Shown here: positions 30,409 to 37,900 of the stretch, one piece after another
Position numbering within the stretch: position 1 is the stretch's first letter
Layout of the letters: each line of letters starts with the position of its first letter
Assembly (NCBI GenBank): GCA_041166085.1
Contig: JBEEFP010000056.1
Location: forward strand, 1 to 64,000
Reading direction: 5' to 3'
DNA: 64,000 nt
Source: JBEEFP01 sp041166085
GTDB lineage: Bacteria > Actinomycetota > Acidimicrobiia > Acidimicrobiales > JAFATL01
Program-made: the position numbers and the translations under genes
The notes under the pieces: generated by a model
Told to the model about the DNA's origin: nothing
What the model saw: the letters and a program-made list of their open reading frames with translations, nothing else
The model's database searches: none

Positions 30409-31315
30409 GGAGGAGCTCCCGGCGTACAGCCGTGACTCGACGGCGGTGCGCCTTCCCATGGCGGTTCGGCTGGAGGACCTCTCACCCGACTGGGCGTGGG
30501 GAGGCGCTTCCGGCAGCGGCGTGCGGGTCGCCATCATCGACAGCGGCATCGACGCCGACCACCCGGACCTCGACCACTGCGTCGACACCGCCGGGAGCAT
30601 CGCCTTCACGCTCGATCCGGACGGAAACGTGGTCGAGACGACGGGCACGCACGAAGACTCGTACGGCCACGGCACCGCCTGCGCCGGCATCGTGCACGCG
30701 ATCGCGCCGGGCGCCACCATCACGAGCGTGAAGGTGCTCGGCGCCGGGCTGAGCGGAAAGGCCGCCGCCTTCCTCCAGGGGTTGGCGTGGGCCGTCGACC
30801 ATGGCTTCGACGTGATCAACCTGTCACTCGGCACCACCAAGCGCGACTGGGCGCTCCCCTTCTACGAGATCTGCGACCAGGGCTACTTCCGCAACTCGCT
30901 GATCGTCACTGCAGCCAACAACGTGGCCCGCCCGAGCTTCCCGTCGCTGTTCGCATCCGTGACCAGCGTCGCGTCCAACCTGTCGCGAGACCCCTTTCGC
31001 TTCCACTTCAACCCCGAGCCACCCACCGAGTTCCTCGCGCCCGGCATCGACATCGACCTCGCGTGGCGGGGCGGGACCCGCCTGACGGGCACCGGCAACT
31101 CCTACGCCGCACCCCACATCACGGGCATCGCCGCGCTCATCCGCTCCAAGCACCCTGATCTGCGGCCGTTCCAGGTCAAGACGGTGCTGTGGGCGACCGC
31201 CGCCAACGTGCGAGAGGCGCCGGCCGCCGCCGGCCGACTCAGCCGGACGATGCGCCGTCTGTCATCGGTCCGGGCCAGCGCGGCGCTCTCGAGCACCGGG
31301 CTCGGCCGCGCGTAA
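30401..31315 (+). CDS. Cytoplasmic subtilisin-like (S8) serine protease, candidate leader peptidase
   Basis: 304 residues. The catalytic triad is visible: Asp in VAIIDSGIDADHPDL, His in SYGHGTACAGIV and Ser in GNSYAAPHITGIAAL (Asn-Ser-Tyr instead of the usual Thr-Ser-Met/Ala). The oxyanion Asn lies in IVTAANN. There is no signal peptide, prodomain or membrane helix, so it should act inside the cell. S8 proteases process several RiPP classes, and its position between exporter and precursor genes makes leader removal its most likely task. The C-terminal Ser/Arg-rich tail (RLSRTMRRLSSVRAS) is unusual and could be phosphorylated. Confidence 0.85.
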   Translation: MAEEELPAYSRDSTAVRLPMAVRLEDLSPDWAWGGASGSGVRVAIIDSGIDADHPDLDHCVDTAGSIAFTLDPDGNVVETTGTHEDSYGHGTACAGIVHAIAPGATITSVKVLGAGLSGKAAAFLQGLAWAVDHGFDVINLSLGTTKRDWALPFYEICDQGYFRNSLIVTAANNVARPSFPSLFASVTSVASNLSRDPFRFHFNPEPPTEFLAPGIDIDLAWRGGTRLTGTGNSYAAPHITGIAALIRSKHPDLRPFQVKTVLWATAANVREAPAAAGRLSRTMRRLSSVRASAALSSTGLGRA

Positions 31316-31345
31316 CCAGGACGAGCTCCAGCCGTCCTGAACTCC

Positions 31346-31579
31346 GTGGACGCGCTGGTGATCGAGCGCCTCCTGGACAAGCTGCGAGAGTTCATCGCCG
31401 AGCAACTGGACCCGGAGGAACGGGCGGTGCTTGCCGCCCTCCTCGCACCTGCCGTGGCCGCCGCGTTCGGCGAGGGCGAGGTCGTCGGGTTCGGTCTCAC
31501 CGACCTGCCGCCCCCGCCAGAGGTGCTGGCGGCCGTCCTCGAGCGTCAGGGCATCCGGGTGGTGGGCCTCGGCCTGTAA
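31346..31579 (+). CDS. Cys-free small peptide with a leader-like region
   Basis: 77 residues from GTG 31346. The middle (QLDPEERAVLAALLAP...GEVVGF) lines up with the shared leader of the three downstream precursors, which have LTPELRQALEALVAAM...SEVEAF at nearly the same spacing. Unlike them it has no cysteine; after the GF motif comes a Pro-rich stretch and the end RQGIRVVGLGL. It could be a divergent precursor, a decoy, or a leader-binding accessory peptide. It lies 30 nt after the protease gene. The alignment was made by eye and needs confirmation. Confidence 0.6.
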   Translation: MDALVIERLLDKLREFIAEQLDPEERAVLAALLAPAVAAAFGEGEVVGFGLTDLPPPPEVLAAVLERQGIRVVGLGL

Positions 31580-31633
31580 CCGGAACGGCTGTCCACCGTC
31601 TGGTACTGGCGAGGAGCAGAACGTCCGCGTGAC

Positions 31634-31951
31634 GTGGAGGTGGTGACCACGAGCGATCCAAGCGACGACTCAGGCTGGCTGATCGAACCGCCGGCAACCG
31701 ACGGGGCGATCATCAGCCTCGAGGTGGCGACGGACGCGGAGCTCACCCCGGAACTGCGCCAAGCGATCGAGGCGTTGGCGCTGGCCGTCGAGGCACTCGG
31801 CCAGCCTTCGGAGGTCGAAGGCTTCGCGCGGGCAGGGATCTGCGACACGAACATGGGCTGCTCCCCACAATCCACCCGGCCGTGCTTCAGCAAGCTGATC
31901 GTCGACTGCCGGATCATCAAGTGCCCCACCTTCTACGTCCCGACGCCATGA
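31634..31951 (+). CDS. RiPP precursor peptide A (five cysteines)
   Basis: Up to 105 residues; GTG 31643 would give 102 and aligns better with its paralogues. The acidic helical leader starts SGWLIEPP and contains AELTPELRQAIEAL, ending at SEVEGF. The C-terminal core of about 40 residues has cysteines spaced C-x5-C-x7-C-x7-C-x4-C, ending TFYVPTP. All cysteines of the protein are in the core, as expected of a peptide crosslinked by a radical SAM maturase. No known RiPP leader class was recognised. Confidence 0.82.
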   Translation: MEVVTTSDPSDDSGWLIEPPATDGAIISLEVATDAELTPELRQAIEALALAVEALGQPSEVEGFARAGICDTNMGCSPQSTRPCFSKLIVDCRIIKCPTFYVPTP

Positions 31952-31980
31952 GCGGCACAACGACCCGATGAGGTGGGCCA

Positions 31981-32277
31981 ATGAGTGAGACGGACAGCGG
32001 CTGGCTGGTGGAGCCGCCGAGCGCGGACGCCGCCCTGGTGCGCATCGACATCGCGGACACCTCCGAGCTCACGCCCGAGCTGCGCCAGGCCCTCGAGGCC
32101 CTCGTGGCGGCCATGGAAGAGGTCCGGCTCGAAGGCGAGCCCTCGGAGGTCGAGGCCTTTGGCCGCCGGTGCCCGGCGAGGACGGTCTGCTCGCCTGAGA
32201 CGACATCACCCTGTGTCAGCAAGGTGATCATCGACTGCGTGATCACGAAGTGCCCGCGGGCCTTCGCGATGCAGTAG
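31981..32277 (+). CDS. RiPP precursor peptide B (five cysteines)
   Basis: 98 residues. The leader SGWLVEPPS, SELTPELRQALEALVAAMEE and SEVEAFG closely match peptide A. The core cysteines have exactly the same spacing, C-x5-C-x7-C-x7-C-x4-C, while intervening residues differ (for example PARTV against DTNMG), so the spacing is under selection. Segments SPETTSPC and SKVIIDC match SPQSTRPC and SKLIVDC of A. The gene starts 29 nt after A and ends 20 nt before C. Confidence 0.87.
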   Translation: MSETDSGWLVEPPSADAALVRIDIADTSELTPELRQALEALVAAMEEVRLEGEPSEVEAFGRRCPARTVCSPETTSPCVSKVIIDCVITKCPRAFAMQ

Positions 32278-32297
32278 AGGAACGGGAGGTTCTTTTC

Positions 32298-32603
32298 ATG
32301 AGCGACGACGCACAGCCGCCGGACGATGGCGGTTGGGTGGTACAGCCCGCCGGCGTGGAGATCCAGATCGCGGTCGGACACGAAGCGGAGTTGACACCCG
32401 CCATCCGGGAGGCCATCGACGATCTCGTCCGCGCCCTCGAAGCCGACCAGGACGTCGAGGTGGAGGCGTTCAGTCGGGCGTGCCCGTCGAAGTGCGCCTC
32501 GCCCGGCTATGGCACCTGCAACCCGCGGGGAGTCTGCGCCCCCAAGGTCTGGTTCCCCTGCGCCAGCAAGGAAGTCTGCTCGATCATCGTGAAAGCCGTA
32601 TGA
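32298..32603 (+). CDS. RiPP precursor peptide C (six cysteines)
   Basis: 101 residues; the ATG follows a good GGGAGG site. The leader GGWVVQPAG, AELTPAIREAIDDLVRALE and VEVEAFS is recognisably the same type, but the core differs: C-x3-C-x7-C-x5-C-x7-C-x5-C, ending SIIVKAV. The gene overlaps the maturase by 4 bp (ATGA), tying it translationally to the enzyme. It is probably a second product type handled by the same maturase. Confidence 0.87.
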   Translation: MSDDAQPPDDGGWVVQPAGVEIQIAVGHEAELTPAIREAIDDLVRALEADQDVEVEAFSRACPSKCASPGYGTCNPRGVCAPKVWFPCASKEVCSIIVKAV

Positions 32604-33952
32604 AGGAGTCCCGCTACAACGTCTGGGTCGAGCGGGATGGCGCCTCGTATGTGTACAACGGCGTCAGCGGTGGCCTGCTCCGACTCGCCAACGGCGACCG
32701 CAAGGCCGTGGACCGCTTCCTTGCCGGCGACCCGACGCCGGGCTGCAAGCCCTCGCTGCTGGCCGACATGGCCAAGGGCCGGATGCTCGTGTCGGACGGC
32801 CACGATGAGCTCTCCGCACTCGCCACGCTGTACCAGCTCACGCGGTACGACACCTCACAGTTCGGCCTGACGATCGTCAGCAGCCTGGGCTGCAACTTCG
32901 ACTGCCCGTACTGCTTCGAGGACAAGCACCCCTCGATCATGGGTGAAGAGGTGCAGAAGGCGGTGCTGCAGGTCCTCGACGACCAGCTGCCGACCATCGA
33001 GGGCTTCGGCGTGACGTGGTTCGGAGGCGAACCCCTGATCGGCAAGCGGCCCCTGCTCGCCCTGTCCGATGCCTTCATCGAGCGCTGCGACCGCCACGAC
33101 GTTCGCTACTCCGCGACCATCACCACCAACGGGTACCTGCTCGACGAGCAGACGTGCGCCGAGCTGCGCGACCGCCGCGTCGAACACGTGCAGGTGTGCC
33201 TGGACGGCCCGCCGGACATCCACGATCGCATGCGCCCGCTCGCCAACGGCAAGGGCACCTTCTGGCACATCGTGAAGAACCTGCACCATGCCGTCGACTA
33301 CCTGAGCATCTCGGTGCGCATCAACGTCAACACCGAGAACTACCTGCGGGCCGAGGAGTTGCTGCAGATCCTGGCGGCCGAGGGCTTGTCCGGGAAGCTC
33401 ACCGTGAACATGGGACAGATCGTGGCGACCGACGACGGCGTGCCCTCCCCGTCGTCGAGCTACGTCGCCCCGTGCTTCACGACGAGCCGGTATGCGGCGG
33501 CCGAGACGGAGTTCACCGCGATGGCCTCCCGCTACGGCTTCGGCGGCTATTCCGTGCCGTCACCGTCGGGCGCCCCGTGCACGGCGGTCCGGGCCAACGA
33601 GCTGGTCGTCGGCAGCGACGGCGAGCTCTACAAGTGCTGGGACTCCGTCGGGAACCCGAACGAGGTCATCGGCCACATCGGCGACTACAAGAACATCAAC
33701 GGTCGCCTGCACCGCTGGATGAGCTACGACCCCTTCGCCAACCAGGAGTGCCAGAGCTGCGTCGCCCTGCCCGTCTGCATGGGCGGCTGCGCCCACCACG
33801 GCATGGACATCATCCAGCACGAGAACCGCTGCGACAGCTTCCGGTTCAACCATCACGAGCGAGTGTTGGCTTTCGTCGACGCCGCCGCCGATCGGGAAGA
33901 CGAGGGCGTGGTCCCGACGGCACAGCTCGCGCACGCAATGGACCGGCGCTAG
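32600..33952 (+). CDS. Radical SAM/SPASM peptide maturase
   Basis: 450 residues. The SAM-binding cluster motif CNFDCPYC uses Cys98, Cys102 and Cys105, followed by FED. The barrel has the GGEPLIG and TITTNGYLL motifs. The C-terminal SPASM domain (from about residue 326) has cysteines in SGAPCTAV, LYKCWDSVG, ECQSCVALPVCMGGC and ENRCDSF, enough for two auxiliary 4Fe-4S clusters. The N-terminus (RYNVWVERDGASYVYNGVSGGLLRL) is the substrate-contact type seen in peptide-modifying relatives. It most likely forms Cys-based thioether links in the precursors just upstream. It overlaps the convergent sigma factor gene by 4 bp. Confidence 0.9.
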   Translation: MKESRYNVWVERDGASYVYNGVSGGLLRLANGDRKAVDRFLAGDPTPGCKPSLLADMAKGRMLVSDGHDELSALATLYQLTRYDTSQFGLTIVSSLGCNFDCPYCFEDKHPSIMGEEVQKAVLQVLDDQLPTIEGFGVTWFGGEPLIGKRPLLALSDAFIERCDRHDVRYSATITTNGYLLDEQTCAELRDRRVEHVQVCLDGPPDIHDRMRPLANGKGTFWHIVKNLHHAVDYLSISVRINVNTENYLRAEELLQILAAEGLSGKLTVNMGQIVATDDGVPSPSSSYVAPCFTTSRYAAAETEFTAMASRYGFGGYSVPSPSGAPCTAVRANELVVGSDGELYKCWDSVGNPNEVIGHIGDYKNINGRLHRWMSYDPFANQECQSCVALPVCMGGCAHHGMDIIQHENRCDSFRFNHHERVLAFVDAAADREDEGVVPTAQLAHAMDRR

Positions 33953-34692
33953 AGACGGCTGGGCGAGACCTCGTCGGCCGCACGAGCGTTCCGCGCGCCG
34001 AAGAGCTCCACATCACCTGAGACAGAAGCTGCGCACGCTGAGCACACACGGACGTGGCGCGCCGCTTCCCGCATCGCGCCGGTGTCATAGAACGCGGCGA
34101 ACGTCGCGCACCCGGCGCCGCGGCGCCGCACCATGAGCTCGAGCGTGAGGGCGTCGTGCAGTCGGCGCCTGGCCCGATGCACGATCACCTTGGCCGCGCC
34201 GGGCGACACGCCCAAAGCGTCGGCCACTTCGGCCGGGGAGAAGCCGAAGTTGGTCACGAGGGTCAGTGCAGTGGCGTCTCGGCGGGAGAGGCCGGCCACC
34301 AGTCCGTTCACCAGCTGGGACAGCTCGGCCAGCTCGGCGAGGGCATCGGGTCCGTCCTCGGCGGCGGCACGATCGCAGGAGTCGTCGTCGGGCATGCACC
34401 GCGTGCGAGCTTGGATCCGGAGCGAGTCGATGGCGGCGTGCCGGGCGATTGCGAGCAGCCACGGCCGGAAGTGGTCGGACTCGCGCAGCGTGGCAAGCCG
34501 CTCGAGGGCGCGGGCGAAGACCTCCTGCACGACGTCGGCGACCGCCTCAGCGCCGTGCACTCGATCGGCGACGACCGTACGCACGGCCGTCACGTGCGTT
34601 CGGTAGAGCTCCGCGAACGCACCTGGATCTCCCCGCCGGACACGGCCGACCAGCTCCCCGTCCGACACGGCGCCGCCCGAGCCGCTACCCAC
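33949..34692 (-). CDS. ECF-type sigma-70 factor with C-terminal zinc-finger-like tail
   Basis: 247 residues. Sigma region 2 (about residues 25-95; DVVQEVFARALERL and HFRPWLLAIARHAAIDSLR) and region 4 (about 130-185; DATALTLVTNFGFSPAEVADALGVSPGAAKVIVHRARRRL) are clear. After them a tail of about 60 residues carries an upstream Cys and HVRVCSAC, the H-x3-C-x2-C of anti-sigma ZAS domains, here fused to the sigma itself. It is convergent with the maturase and likely controls the peptide operon. The GTG start at 34692 is the longest; GTG 34668 is possible. Confidence 0.85.
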   Translation of the reverse strand: MGSGSGGAVSDGELVGRVRRGDPGAFAELYRTHVTAVRTVVADRVHGAEAVADVVQEVFARALERLATLRESDHFRPWLLAIARHAAIDSLRIQARTRCMPDDDSCDRAAAEDGPDALAELAELSQLVNGLVAGLSRRDATALTLVTNFGFSPAEVADALGVSPGAAKVIVHRARRRLHDALTLELMVRRRGAGCATFAAFYDTGAMREAARHVRVCSACAASVSGDVELFGARNARAADEVSPSRL

Positions 34693-34744
34693 GGCACAGG
34701 AGCGTAACCCCGACCCACGACCGATGCGCTGGGAAGCGAGGACC

Positions 34745-35692
34745 TCAGAAGTAGATGGTGGTGCGGGCCCGCTCGGTGACGGCGTCGATGTCGTCGGTCC
34801 ACGCGCCCGTCGAGAGGTACTTCCACCCGCCGTCGGCGAAGAGCGTCACCACGACACCCTCGTCGATCTGCCTGGCGCACTTGACCGCGCCCGCCATGGC
34901 CGCGCCCGAGGAGATGCCCGCGAAGACACCGACCTCGACCAGTCGCCGCGTCCATTCGATGCTGTCGCGCGGGCCCACGATCGACTTGCGGTCGAGGAGG
35001 TGCTCACCGTCGTTGTCCACGAAGATGGGCGGGATGTAGCCCTCGTCCAGGTTCTTGAGCCCGTCGACCATCTCACCGGCCGGCGGCTCGACGGCCCAGA
35101 TCTGCACGGCGGGGTTGCGCTCCTTGAGGAAGCGACCGACGCCGAGCAGCGTGCCGCTGGTGCCGAGGCCGGCGACGAAGTGGGTGACCTCGGGGCAGTC
35201 CCGCCAGATCTCGGGGCCGGTGCCTTCGTAATGGGCCTTGGGGTTGGCGGGATTGGCGTACTGGTACGGGTACCACCAGTCCGGGTGCTCGGCCGCAAGT
35301 CGCTGCGCGTTCTTCACCGCGCCATTGGACCCCTCGGAACCGGGCGACGGGATGATCTCGGCGCCCCAGATCTGCAGGAGCTGCTTGCGCTCCTCCGACA
35401 CGTTCTCCGGCAGCACGATCTTGAGCGGGTAGCCCTTGGCCCGGCACACCATCGCGAGACCGATGCCGGTGTTGCCCGACGACGACTCGATCACGATCTG
35501 ACCGGCCTGCAGCGCGCCGTCCTTCTCCGCTTCCTCGACCATGGAGCGGGCGATGCGGTCCTTCACCGACCCACCGGGGTTCTGGCCCTCGAGCTTGGCG
35601 AGGATGCGCGCGCGGGGGTTGGGGCTGAGGGCGCTCACGTCGACGAGCGGCGTGTTGCCGATCAGCTCGACGATCGAGTTGTAGACGGCCAT
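34745..35692 (-). CDS. cysM: Cysteine synthase, CysM type (CysO-dependent)
   Basis: 315 residues. PLP-dependent beta-replacement fold: the PLP lysine is Lys44 in NPGGSVKDRIA, the substrate loop is ESSSGNTGIGLAM, and the phosphate-binding GTSGTLLG is present. Co-location with cysO and mec identifies it as the mycobacterial CysM type, which uses O-phosphoserine and sulfide carried as a CysO thiocarboxylate. It would add the cysteine to the C-terminus of CysO. It starts right after the cysO stop. Confidence 0.92.
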   Translation of the reverse strand: MAVYNSIVELIGNTPLVDVSALSPNPRARILAKLEGQNPGGSVKDRIARSMVEEAEKDGALQAGQIVIESSSGNTGIGLAMVCRAKGYPLKIVLPENVSEERKQLLQIWGAEIIPSPGSEGSNGAVKNAQRLAAEHPDWWYPYQYANPANPKAHYEGTGPEIWRDCPEVTHFVAGLGTSGTLLGVGRFLKERNPAVQIWAVEPPAGEMVDGLKNLDEGYIPPIFVDNDGEHLLDRKSIVGPRDSIEWTRRLVEVGVFAGISSGAAMAGAVKCARQIDEGVVVTLFADGGWKYLSTGAWTDDIDAVTERARTTIYF

Positions 35693-35968
35693 CTAGCCGC
35701 CGGCGACGGCCGGCAGGATCGAGATGGTGTCGTCGTCGCCCACCTTGGTGTCGAGCTTGTCGAGGTAACGGACGTCGTCGTCGTTCACGTACACGTTCAC
35801 GAACTTGTGGAGGCTCCCGTCGGTGGTGACCACCTTGTCGGCCAGCCCAGGGAACTGGCGGACGAGGTCCTCGAGCGCCTCAGCGAGGGTCGCGCCGTTG
35901 GCCTGCACGGTCGCCTGTCCCCCCGCGTGCTGACGCAGGACGGTGGGCAAGCGGATCTCGACGGCCAC
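35693..35968 (-). CDS. cysO: Sulfur-carrier protein CysO (MoaD/ThiS-like)
   Basis: 91 residues of the ubiquitin-like beta-grasp: VEIRLPTVLRQHAGGQATVQA, VNVYVNDDDVRYLDKLDTKVGDDDTISILPAVAGG. The C-terminal Gly-Gly is the site of adenylation and thiocarboxylate formation. It carries sulfide to CysM. It lies between mec and cysM, ending directly at the cysM start. Confidence 0.93.
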   Translation of the reverse strand: MAVEIRLPTVLRQHAGGQATVQANGATLAEALEDLVRQFPGLADKVVTTDGSLHKFVNVYVNDDDVRYLDKLDTKVGDDDTISILPAVAGG

Positions 35969-36004
35969 GGGACCTCCAGAAAGTCGACCGGTTCGGTGAG
36001 GATT

Positions 36005-36412
36005 CTACCTACCCTCGAGAACGACCGGTTCCTCGGTGATGTTCCCGTCCACGATCCGGTACGAGCGCACGACCGGCACGAGGTCCTTGAGGGACACGAG
36101 GATGTAGTGCCAGTCGGGGTCGGGCGCCTGGGCCACGTCGGTGGGTGACGGGTAGGCCTCGGTGTGGGTGTGGGAGTGGAACACGCCACCCAGCTGGAGC
36201 CCGCGCGCCTCGGCGTCGCGGTCGGCGCGCAGCAGATCCTTGGGGTCCACCTCGTAGATGCGACTGCTCTCGGCCGCGTTCCGCGTCGGGTAGAGCACGA
36301 TCGCCTTGTCGCCACCGGGAACGGTGGCGATGAGGCCACACGCCTCGTCGGGCAGGCCGTCGTAGCAGTGGCCGATCATGGCATGGAACACATCGGGAGC
36401 CAGCCTGAGCAT
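36005..36412 (-). CDS. mec: JAMM-type CysO-cysteine metallopeptidase (Mec)
   Basis: 135 residues of the MPN/JAB1 fold. The JAMM zinc site is visible as Glu23 in DEACGL, His79-Ser-His81, Ser89 and Asp92 in HSHTHTEAYPSPTD. In Mycobacterium the enzyme releases cysteine from the CysO-cysteine adduct; the cysO and cysM genes directly downstream support that role. It is the first gene of the set mec-cysO-cysM. Confidence 0.92.
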   Translation of the reverse strand: MLRLAPDVFHAMIGHCYDGLPDEACGLIATVPGGDKAIVLYPTRNAAESSRIYEVDPKDLLRADRDAEARGLQLGGVFHSHTHTEAYPSPTDVAQAPDPDWHYILVSLKDLVPVVRSYRIVDGNITEEPVVLEGR

Positions 36413-36432
36413 CGGCGGGCGAGGGTAGCGGC

Positions 36433-36909
36433 CTACGTGACCTTCAGCGCGGTGTGCATGCCCGCCTTGTAGTGACCGGGAAGGTTGCAGACGACGACGT
36501 AGTTCCCCGCGTCGAGTGAGATGGCGAAGTCCGGTGCCGTGCCGGGCTTGATCGCCTCCTGCTCGCCGATGTGCTTGACGCCGGCGCCCTCCTCGTCGAC
36601 GTTGCCCTCAGCGTTCAGCGGGAGCTGAGCCGGGTCGAGATCGCTCTTGAACACGACGAACTCGTGGTCGAGCTTGCCCTCGTTGTGCAGCGTGAAGTGC
36701 ACCTCGCCCGCCGCGGCGCTGGGCGGTGCCAGCGCGATGGCGAACTCCTTCTCCGTGGCCTTGACCACGGGACCGTCGGCGGCCGACGTCGGCGTGGCCG
36801 CCTCGGTGGTGGTGGTGTCATTGCTCGCGTTCGGATTGCTCTCCGTGCCGCAGGCGCCGAAGACACCAAGGACGACGCCGACGAGCCCCACCCGCATGTA
36901 CCGATGCAT
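36433..36909 (-). CDS. Cupredoxin-like copper lipoprotein
   Basis: 158 residues. The N-terminal signal ends in a lipobox-like GVFGAC (Cys20), followed by a Thr-rich linker. The cupredoxin fold (about 48-158) has type-1 copper ligands His82 in LDHEF and Cys141, His146 and Met151 in VCNLPGHYKAGM. It would be a membrane-anchored electron carrier or copper-handling protein outside the cell. It stands apart from the cysteine genes by 20 nt on the same strand and may be read with them. Confidence 0.85.
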   Translation of the reverse strand: MHRYMRVGLVGVVLGVFGACGTESNPNASNDTTTTEAATPTSAADGPVVKATEKEFAIALAPPSAAAGEVHFTLHNEGKLDHEFVVFKSDLDPAQLPLNAEGNVDEEGAGVKHIGEQEAIKPGTAPDFAISLDAGNYVVVCNLPGHYKAGMHTALKVT

Positions 36910-36962
36910 ATGTCCCTCGCTTCAGAAGGTTCTGCCTGCACGACGGTAGCTTCGGATTGGTC

Positions 36963-37436
36963 ATGCCGCCCAAAGGATCCAAGGTCGTCGCCCAGAATCG
37001 CAAGGCCCGCCACGACTACGAGGTGCTCGACATCTTCGAGGCGGGCCTGCAACTCAAGGGCAGTGAGGTCAAGTCGCTGCGCGCCGGTCAGGTCCAACTG
37101 CGCGATGCCTATGCCCATGTCGATGACGGCGAGGCATGGTTGCACGGCGTGCACATCGCGCCGTACGCCTTCGCCTCCGGGTTCGGTGCTGTCGACCCCG
37201 ACCGGACCCGGAAGCTGCTTCTGCACAAGCGGGAGATCGCCGAGCTCGCGTCCCGCACGACCACCGAGCCGCTGACCATCGTCCCCATGGCGATCTACTT
37301 CGTGGACGGCAAGGCGAAGGTGGAGCTGGCGCTGGCGCGGGGCCGGCGTCGCTACGACAAGCGCAACGTCATCGCCCAGCGCGACGCCGATCGCGAAGCC
37401 GAGCGGGCCCTGCGGGGGCGGAACCGTGGGGAATAG
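36963..37436 (+). CDS. smpB: SsrA-binding protein SmpB
   Basis: 157 residues. Family motifs are VVAQNRKARHDYEVLDIFEAGLQL, GSEVKSLRAGQVQLRDAYA and the KVELALARGRRRYDKR tail, whose basic end enters the ribosomal mRNA channel during trans-translation. ATG 36963 is taken over an upstream TTG. tmRNA is encoded 42 bp downstream on the same strand, the classic pairing. Confidence 0.97.
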   Translation: MPPKGSKVVAQNRKARHDYEVLDIFEAGLQLKGSEVKSLRAGQVQLRDAYAHVDDGEAWLHGVHIAPYAFASGFGAVDPDRTRKLLLHKREIAELASRTTTEPLTIVPMAIYFVDGKAKVELALARGRRRYDKRNVIAQRDADREAERALRGRNRGE

Positions 37437-37478
37437 CCGCCAGTAGAGTGGTGGTTGGACAAGAGCTGTCCTTCACAC

Positions 37479-37827
37479 GGGGGTGATTTGGTTTCGACAT
37501 CGGCAGTTGATTCGAGAGAAGCGAGCCGTGGTCTCCGGAGCCACGTAAAAGAGCCGGAACAAACACAAACGCCGACAACACGGCACTTCTCGCTGCTTAG
37601 TCAGTGAGACGGTCCCCCGGCCCCCGCCCTGCGGGTCGGTACGGAACGACATCTTGCAGGGCTCACTCCGCCGGACTCGTCAGTGGTTCGACGGAGGACA
37701 TCTCAGCTGACTGGGGCCCCGTCCCTCGCCGGTGCGGAGGCGGGGCCCGAGACCTTCAGCACCGGCTGCGCTCGGAGAAGCCTCGTTGATGCGTCGATGG
37801 ACGCGGGTTCGAGTCCCGCCACCTCCA
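37479..37827 (+). ncRNA. ssrA: Transfer-messenger RNA (tmRNA)
   Basis: The 5' GGGGGTG and 3' CACCTCC-A ends pair as the acceptor stem. A T-arm GCGGG-TTCGAGT-CCCGC precedes the 3' end. The 5' GGTTTCGACA segment is characteristic of tmRNA. The tag reading frame ends CTCGCTGCTTAG. With GCC at 37553 as resume codon the tag would be AGTNTNADNTALLAA; the resume codon is inferred, but the ALLAA-stop end is seen. CCA is not encoded. Length 349 nt. Confidence 0.95.
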
Positions 37828-37845
37828 CGCTGCTCCCAACCGTTT

Positions 37846-37884
37846 GGGCACGTTCTCCGACGTCGGACGTCGGTGAGCGTGCCC
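37846..37884. terminator. Hairpin after ssrA
   Basis: GGGCACG...CGTGCCC outer stem with an inner CTCCGACGTC/GACGTCGGTGAG stem (one bulge). It lies 18 nt after tmRNA and 16 nt from the stop of the convergent ferritin-like gene, so it probably serves both. Confidence 0.7.
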
Positions 37885-37900
37885 GAACTGAGCCCCTGAG

